Shown here one piece after another: positions 59,321-64,000 of a DNA stretch of 64,000 nt (its first letter is position 1; each line of letters opens with the position of its first letter). Location of the stretch: contig AP017968.1 of the NCBI GenBank assembly GCA_002356455.1, positions 3,038,001-3,102,000 of the forward strand, in the 5' to 3' direction. The notes beneath the pieces were generated by a model. The model did no database searches and was not told the DNA's origin. It saw only the letters and a program-made list of their open reading frames with translations. Source of the stretch: Fusobacterium varium. GTDB taxonomy: Bacteria > Fusobacteriota > Fusobacteriia > Fusobacteriales > Fusobacteriaceae. Made by a program: the position numbers and the translations under genes.

Positions 59321-60838
59321 ATGAAAAAAATATTTTTTATTTTTCTTGTTATGTTAGGACTCATAGGATGTTCTGATAAAACAGAAAAAACAGCAGGAAC
59401 TGAAAAACCTAAAAAGGAACAAGTTTTAAGAGTTGGATTAAATGGAAAACCAAAAGGTGTTGATCCACACATGTATTCAGAAGTAATTGGGGGAATAATG
59501 TCTCAACAGATTTTTAACAGTCTGGTAGAGATAGATGAAAATGGAAACATAGTTCCTGAATTAGCTGAAAGCTGGGAATTTAAAGATCCTACTACACTTA
59601 TATTCAAATTGCAAAAAGGAGTTAAATTTCACAATGGTGATGAATTAAAAGCTTCAGATGTAGTATTCAGTATTAACAGAATGAAAAATAAACCAGCAAG
59701 TATGGTTATGGTTGATCCTATTTCAGGAGTAGAGGCACTTGATGATTGCACTGTAAAAATTACTCTGTCAAAACCTTTCTCATCAATATTGTATAATCTT
59801 GCTCATCCGAGAACTTCTATATTGAATGAGAGAAGTGTAAAAGAACAAAATGATGATCTTTCTATAGCTGGTATTGGAACTGGACCTTTCAAGCTTATTG
59901 AATGGGGAACTGGGGAACAGATTACTTTAGAATCTTTCAAAGATCATTTCCAAGGAGCACCTAAATTTGACAAGCTTCTAGTTAAAACTATAACAGAAAA
60001 TACTGCGAGAGCTATGGCACTAGAAGCAAAAGATATAGACATTGCTTATACAGTTGCACCTATTGATTTAGAAAATCTTAAAAATAATCCTGATTTAGTA
60101 ATTATAAGTAAACCTGTAGTTCTTACTGAAGCAATTACATTTAATTTTAATAAAGAAAAATTTCACAACAAAGCTCTTAGAGAAGCTATTGCTATGGCCA
60201 TTGATAAAAAAGGAATTATCGAGGCTATTTATAATGGACTTGCTATTGAGGCAAATTCCCCTGTAAGTAATGTGGCTTTTGGATATTCAGATAAAGTAAC
60301 TGGACTTCCTAGAAATATGGAAAAAGCTAAACAGTTAGTTGAAGAAAATGGTCTAACTGGAACTAAACTAAAAGTAATAACTAATGACAATCCATCAAGG
60401 GTACAAGTAGCTCAAATTATTCAATCAAATCTTAAAGAAATAGGATTAGAACTTGAAATTGAAGTTGTAGCATGGGCTACTTATCTTCAAGATCTTGCTA
60501 ATGCTAACTTCGAATTAAAACTTGGAGGATGGAGTGGTGGAACTGGAGATTCTGATAATATCCTTTTCCCTTTATATCATAGCAGCTCAGCTGGTGCAGC
60601 TGGAAATCATGGAAGATATAAAAATCCTGAACTTGATAAATATATAGAAGCTGGTAGAGCTACTTCTGATCCAGCAGAAAGAAAACGTAACTATGAAATA
60701 GCTCAGCAAATGATTCAAGATGATATTGTTTGTGTACCTTTATATTACTCAATGGACAATATGGTAATGAGAAAAAATATCAAAAACTTTAAATTCAGAT
60801 CTACATATTTCCATGTTATAAAAGATATTGAGTTTTAG
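59321..60838 (+). CDS. Peptide/glutathione-type ABC substrate-binding lipoprotein (family 5)
   Basis: The protein has 505 residues. The lipoprotein signal peptide carries the lipobox LIGC with Cys17. NGKPKGVDPHMYSEVIGGIM opens the mature protein, LQKGVKFHNGDELKASDVVF is the SBP_bac_5 signature, and FNFNKEKFHNKALREAIAMA follows. Family members bind di/oligopeptides, glutathione, nickel or haem. No permease or ATPase gene adjoins it; instead an unidentified carrier and a gamma-glutamyltransferase follow. I infer binding of glutathione or gamma-glutamyl peptides. Expression is probably set by the attenuator upstream. Confidence 0.85.
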   Translation: MKKIFFIFLVMLGLIGCSDKTEKTAGTEKPKKEQVLRVGLNGKPKGVDPHMYSEVIGGIMSQQIFNSLVEIDENGNIVPELAESWEFKDPTTLIFKLQKGVKFHNGDELKASDVVFSINRMKNKPASMVMVDPISGVEALDDCTVKITLSKPFSSILYNLAHPRTSILNERSVKEQNDDLSIAGIGTGPFKLIEWGTGEQITLESFKDHFQGAPKFDKLLVKTITENTARAMALEAKDIDIAYTVAPIDLENLKNNPDLVIISKPVVLTEAITFNFNKEKFHNKALREAIAMAIDKKGIIEAIYNGLAIEANSPVSNVAFGYSDKVTGLPRNMEKAKQLVEENGLTGTKLKVITNDNPSRVQVAQIIQSNLKEIGLELEIEVVAWATYLQDLANANFELKLGGWSGGTGDSDNILFPLYHSSSAGAAGNHGRYKNPELDKYIEAGRATSDPAERKRNYEIAQQMIQDDIVCVPLYYSMDNMVMRKNIKNFKFRSTYFHVIKDIEF

Positions 60839-60879
60839 TTTAATATAAAAAATTAATCGTTAATCAAGGGGGAAAATTT

Positions 60880-62061
60880 ATGACGAACGCAGGTTACATG
60901 TTTTTATTTTTATTTTTGACGGTATTATTCTTTGCAATTGGAGATTTTTTAGGAGTTTTTACAAAAGCTAAACTTTCATCAGTTTTTGTTGCAATGTTTT
61001 TATTTTTAGTTGGATTTATGACTAAAATGATACCAGCTGATATGATTCAAAAAGCAGGTCTATCTCAATCAGCTGCTTGGAGTGCTCCTTTGCTTATTTT
61101 TCACATGGGAACTATGATTAATATCAAAGAACTTATTGATGAATGGAGAACTGTTGTCATGGCAATCATTTCCATGATAGTAGGAATAATTGCTGTCTTT
61201 GCCGTTGTTCCTTTAGTTGGAAAAGAAGCAGCTGTTGTTTCTATTCCTATCATCAATGGAGGTATAATTGCTACACAGATAATGACTGGTGCTGCCATGG
61301 AAAAAGGATTCCAAACTGTTGCTGCACTTGGTACTCTTGTATATGCCATTCAAAAATTTGTTGGTACACCTCCTGCTTCATATTTCGGTATGAGAGAAGG
61401 AAGAAAAGTATTAGAACAATTTAGAGCTGGAAAAATACAAGCTGCTACTGATGATAAAAAAGCTCCAGTTAAAGAAACTAAAATAACTTTTGCTAAAAAG
61501 AATGAAAAATATTTTACATCTTTTACTTGTATGGCTATTGCTGCTGCTGCTGCTTTTATTTCAAGAATAGTTCAAGAAAAAACTGGACTTAATGCCAGCA
61601 TTACAGCACTTTTATTAGGAACTATCCTTTCATATACTGGGGCTGTTCCTAATGCTATACTTGATAAAGCAAAAGTTTCTGGATTCCTTTCATTTGCAGT
61701 TTTTGCAAGCTTGATTCCATCTCTTGCTAAAATATCTTTTGGAGACCTTACTACTTTGGGATTCCAACTGCTTATAATATTTGCTGCATTTGTAATAGGA
61801 ACTTATCTTTTAATTTATCTTCTTCCTACATGGAAAATAGTTGGATCAAAAGATCTGGCAATGGGGATAGCTATGGCTCAGCTTTTAGGATTCCCTGCTA
61901 CATATCTTATTGCTAATGAAATAGCAACTGCTCTTACAGATGATGAAGAAGAGAAAACTGCTATTCTTAAAAGAATAATTCCAGCGTATGTTGTTGCAGG
62001 ACTGGCTTCTGTAACCACAATCTCTATTATCATTGCAGGGATATTTGTTGAATTTCTTTAA
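60880..62061 (+). CDS. Uncharacterised polytopic transporter-like protein
   Basis: The protein has 393 residues and about 10 hydrophobic spans. It starts with a long run of hydrophobic segments; GMREGRKVLEQFRAGKIQAA begins a charged central loop near residues 165-205, followed by the second half. Gly-rich PIINGGIIATQIMTG and GFPATYLIANEIATA stretches look like carrier cores, loosely GltS-like in layout, but I cannot assign a family. It is placed between the peptide-binding lipoprotein and gamma-glutamyltransferase, so it may carry glutamate, cysteinyl-glycine or a gamma-glutamyl peptide. SD aaggggg lies upstream. Confidence 0.72.
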   Translation: MTNAGYMFLFLFLTVLFFAIGDFLGVFTKAKLSSVFVAMFLFLVGFMTKMIPADMIQKAGLSQSAAWSAPLLIFHMGTMINIKELIDEWRTVVMAIISMIVGIIAVFAVVPLVGKEAAVVSIPIINGGIIATQIMTGAAMEKGFQTVAALGTLVYAIQKFVGTPPASYFGMREGRKVLEQFRAGKIQAATDDKKAPVKETKITFAKKNEKYFTSFTCMAIAAAAAFISRIVQEKTGLNASITALLLGTILSYTGAVPNAILDKAKVSGFLSFAVFASLIPSLAKISFGDLTTLGFQLLIIFAAFVIGTYLLIYLLPTWKIVGSKDLAMGIAMAQLLGFPATYLIANEIATALTDDEEEKTAILKRIIPAYVVAGLASVTTISIIIAGIFVEFL

Positions 62062-62103
62062 TATCATATATAAACTTTAAAATTAATTTTCAGGAGGAAT
62101 AAG

Positions 62104-63711
62104 ATGCTAAAATTTGATTCTACTATTTATCCATATCCATCAAGAAGAAATGTAATGTATGCCAAAAATGGTATGGTGGCAACTGGATCTCCACTTGCTG
62201 CACAAGCTGGGCTTGAAATACTTAAAAAGGGAGGAAATGCAATAGATGCTGCTATTGCCACTGCTGCTGCTCTTACTGTTGTAGAGCCTACTGGCAACGG
62301 TATAGGTGGAGATGGATTTGCTATCCTCAGTGTAAAAGATAAAATTTATGGGCTTAATGCCAGCGGCCCTTCACCAAAACTTCTTGAAGCACAGGAATTA
62401 TTAAATAAAGGTTTGAAAGAAATGCCGAAATATGGACTTATACCAGTTAATGTTCCAGGAATACCTAAGGCTTGGGCAGAACTAAGTAAAAAATTTGGAA
62501 AACTTCCTTTAAGTGAAGTTGTTACTCCAGCTGTAAAATTAGCAAGAGAGGGATATGCAGTTCCTGTAAATGTTGCTAAATTATGGAAAAAGGCTTCTGT
62601 AAATTTTGGAAAAGAAAGTGGAGAAGAATTTAAATACTGGTTTGAAACTTTTACTGAAAATGGAAAATGCCCAGAAATAGGAGATGTAGTGAGACTTCCA
62701 GATCATGCAGATACTCTTGAGATGATAGGAGATACATATGCAGATGCTTTCTATAAAGGAGAACTGGCAGATAAAATAGATGCTTTTTCTAAAAAATATA
62801 ATGGATATATAAGAAAAGAAGATTTGGAAGAATTTGAGGCAGAGTGGGTGGAGCCTATTTCTGTAAAATATCATGGATATGATGTTTATGAACTTCCACC
62901 AAATGGACATGGAATAAGTGCTCTTATGGCGCTTAATATCTTAGATAGATTCCAGTTTGAAGCAAGAGAAACAGTAAGATCATATCATACAATGATAGAA
63001 GCAATGAAGCTTGCATTTGTAGATGTACAGAAATATGTAGCAGATCCTAGATTTATGAAAGTAACTGTTGAACAATTGTTATCTAAAGCATATGCAGAAG
63101 ACAGAGCTAAGTTAATAGGAAGTACAGCTATAATGCCGGAAGCAGGAGATCCATACTGTGGAGGAACAGTATATCTGGCAGCAGCAGATAATGAAGGAAA
63201 TATGATATCATATATTCAAAGCAACTATATGGGATTTGGTTCAGGAATGGTAGTTCCTGGAACAGGAATAGCGCTTCATAACAGAGGAAACAACTTTAAT
63301 CTTGATCTTGAAAGTGCAAACTGTGTAGGACCATCAAAGAGACCATATCATACAATTATCCCAGGATTCCTGGGAAAAGATGGAAAAGCAATTGGACCAT
63401 TTGGAGTAATGGGAGGATTTATGCAGCCGCAAGGACATGTACAGGTAGTAACTAATACAGTGGACTTCCTGATGAATCCACAGGCAGCTTTAGATGCCCC
63501 GAGATGGCAATGGGTAGGAAAGAAAAATATAGAACTGGAATATGGAGTTCCAGAACATATAGCCTATGAGCTGGCAGCAATGGGTCATGACATAAAAGTA
63601 TTATATGATCCATTAATGATGGGAAGAGGAGAAATCATCTGGAGAATGGAAAATGGAGTTTTAGTAGGAGGAACAGAACCTAGAACAGATGGACATATTG
63701 CTTTATATTAG
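62104..63711 (+). CDS. ggt: Gamma-glutamyltransferase (YwrD-like, no signal peptide)
   Basis: The protein has 535 residues. KNGMVATGSPLAAQAGLEIL and VEPTGNGIGGDGFAI are GGT-family stretches of the large subunit. The expected self-cleavage Thr is Thr355 in CGGTVYLAAAD, giving the small subunit with GPFGVMGGFMQPQGHVQVVT. It transfers or hydrolyses the gamma-glutamyl group of glutathione and related peptides. No signal peptide precedes the enzyme, unlike periplasmic GGTs, so it should act in the cytoplasm on imported substrate. SD aggagg precedes the ATG. Codon use shifts from T-ending to A-ending past the middle of the gene. Confidence 0.88.
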   Translation: MLKFDSTIYPYPSRRNVMYAKNGMVATGSPLAAQAGLEILKKGGNAIDAAIATAAALTVVEPTGNGIGGDGFAILSVKDKIYGLNASGPSPKLLEAQELLNKGLKEMPKYGLIPVNVPGIPKAWAELSKKFGKLPLSEVVTPAVKLAREGYAVPVNVAKLWKKASVNFGKESGEEFKYWFETFTENGKCPEIGDVVRLPDHADTLEMIGDTYADAFYKGELADKIDAFSKKYNGYIRKEDLEEFEAEWVEPISVKYHGYDVYELPPNGHGISALMALNILDRFQFEARETVRSYHTMIEAMKLAFVDVQKYVADPRFMKVTVEQLLSKAYAEDRAKLIGSTAIMPEAGDPYCGGTVYLAAADNEGNMISYIQSNYMGFGSGMVVPGTGIALHNRGNNFNLDLESANCVGPSKRPYHTIIPGFLGKDGKAIGPFGVMGGFMQPQGHVQVVTNTVDFLMNPQAALDAPRWQWVGKKNIELEYGVPEHIAYELAAMGHDIKVLYDPLMMGRGEIIWRMENGVLVGGTEPRTDGHIALY

Positions 63712-63776
63712 TATGAAAAAAATACATTAAAAGAGTATTAGGAGGCTGTTGCAAATTCAAAATAGCCCAATTACCC

Positions 63777-63820
63777 AAAAAGCTGACTTGAAGTTTTCTT
63801 CTTGTCAGCTTTTTCTTTTT
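63777..63820 (+). terminator. Terminator hairpin in the IS end, also the first one downstream of ggt
   Basis: AAAAGCTGAC at 63777-63786 pairs with GTCAGCTTTT at 63804-63813, followed by CTTTTT. No native terminator is visible between ggt and the element, so this hairpin probably ends the ggt transcript. Confidence 0.72.
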
Positions 63821-63878
63821 AAATAAAAAAAGGTATAAAATACTAAAAATTTTTTCAAATTTCTAATATAATATACCT

Positions 63879-64000
63879 ATGCAAAAACCAACTAATAATA
63901 ACATTTTTTTTCAATTAAATCAACCTAAACTTTTTAACTTTTTACAATATGAAATTTCTGATAATGATCCTGTAAGAAAACTTAGCTCAATATTGGAGGG
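63879..64000 (+). CDS. IS1182-family transposase, N-terminal fragment (cut by window edge)
   Basis: The first 40 codons of the same transposase as at 5500-6978, with two replacements (Ile5 to Thr, Asp29 to Asn). As in the first copy there is no SD, and TATAAT ends a few bases before the ATG. The rest lies outside the window, so intactness cannot be judged. Confidence 0.9.
   Translation, partial: MQKPTNNNIFFQLNQPKLFNFLQYEISDNDPVRKLSSILE

Larger units (their letters stand above)
63744..64000 (+). mobile_element. IS1182-family insertion sequence, second copy (left part, runs off window)
   Basis: It starts with GGCTGTTGCAAATT, the same terminal repeat as the copy at 5347-7113, and lies in the opposite orientation (transposase on plus). 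Aligned by hand over 257 bases, it shows nine substitutions against the first copy. It begins 33 bases after the ggt stop. Confidence 0.9.

Noticed and set aside
1-64000. tRNA, rRNA, CRISPR array, prophage or replication origin
   Set aside because: I saw no cloverleaf with the usual TTC-type loop, no rRNA-like stretch, no regularly spaced repeats, no phage structural genes and no DnaA-box cluster. A dedicated scan was not possible.

Overview
The window is low-G+C DNA packed with short-spaced operons. It carries lpxK (lipid A synthesis), a FadL-type outer-membrane barrel, lipoproteins, two separate 2-oxoacid:ferredoxin oxidoreductases and an amino-acid/organic-acid fermentation repertoire. Together these point to an anaerobic diderm, most likely a Fusobacterium of the varium/ulcerans/mortiferum type. 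This assignment rests on gene content and protein character only; no database search was run.

Layout. 1-5336: an operon that looks built to import a 2-aminoethylphosphonate-like compound, activate it with CTP (two tandem nucleotidyltransferases) and transfer it to a surface glycan; the permease is fused to a LicD-like domain. 5347-7113: an IS1182-family element; a second copy in the opposite orientation enters at 63744 and runs off the window. 7116-11585 (minus): a membrane lipase-like protein, then an ATP-grasp/esterase/esterase/small-protein operon. 11933-14570: mntP and an AbgT-family transporter. 14823-19432: a four-subunit pyruvate:ferredoxin oxidoreductase (porCDAB) and comM. 19740-27571: a catabolic cluster (CitMHS transporter, class III CoA-transferase, HMG-CoA-lyase-family enzyme, P-loop NTPase, second 2-oxoacid:ferredoxin oxidoreductase) ending in a GntR/FCD regulator, with a GntR-type operator in its promoter. 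27615-31938 (minus): a DUF2157/GDYXXLXY membrane pair and glgX. 32114-36259: a CAP-domain secreted protein, then lpxK-orf-ptsN-like-nadD-yfcE. 36471-41669: a CcpN-like regulator with ppdK and class III fbp, a gluconeogenic unit. 41761-43701: fadL-like gene and its TetR regulator. 43737-46239: D-2-hydroxyacid dehydrogenase, thioredoxin and a Crp/Fnr regulator. 46486-50477: a frameshifted M20 amidohydrolase, a GltS-like symporter and a PrpR-N-like regulator. 50610-57369: a 1450-residue DUF4132 protein, a two-component system and a small Spy/CpxP-like periplasmic protein. 57523-59007: a HAD phosphatase and DUF554 protein. 59026-63711: a leader-peptide/attenuator region followed by a peptide-binding lipoprotein, an unidentified carrier and gamma-glutamyltransferase.

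The strongest candidates for undescribed biology are: (i) the permease-LicD fusion operon; (ii) the GntR-controlled diacid cluster, whose logic fits citramalate or 3-hydroxy-3-methylglutarate breakdown feeding a ferredoxin oxidoreductase; (iii) the ATP-grasp plus two esterases operon; (iv) the attenuator with mutually exclusive hairpins ahead of the gamma-glutamyl-peptide genes; (v) a ribosome-binding site separated from its start codon by a perfect hairpin at 24007-24044; and (vi) the DUF4132/two-component/Spy-like operon. Several start codons were moved inward to the ATG, GTG or TTG that follows a clear Shine-Dalgarno sequence; this is stated where it applies.
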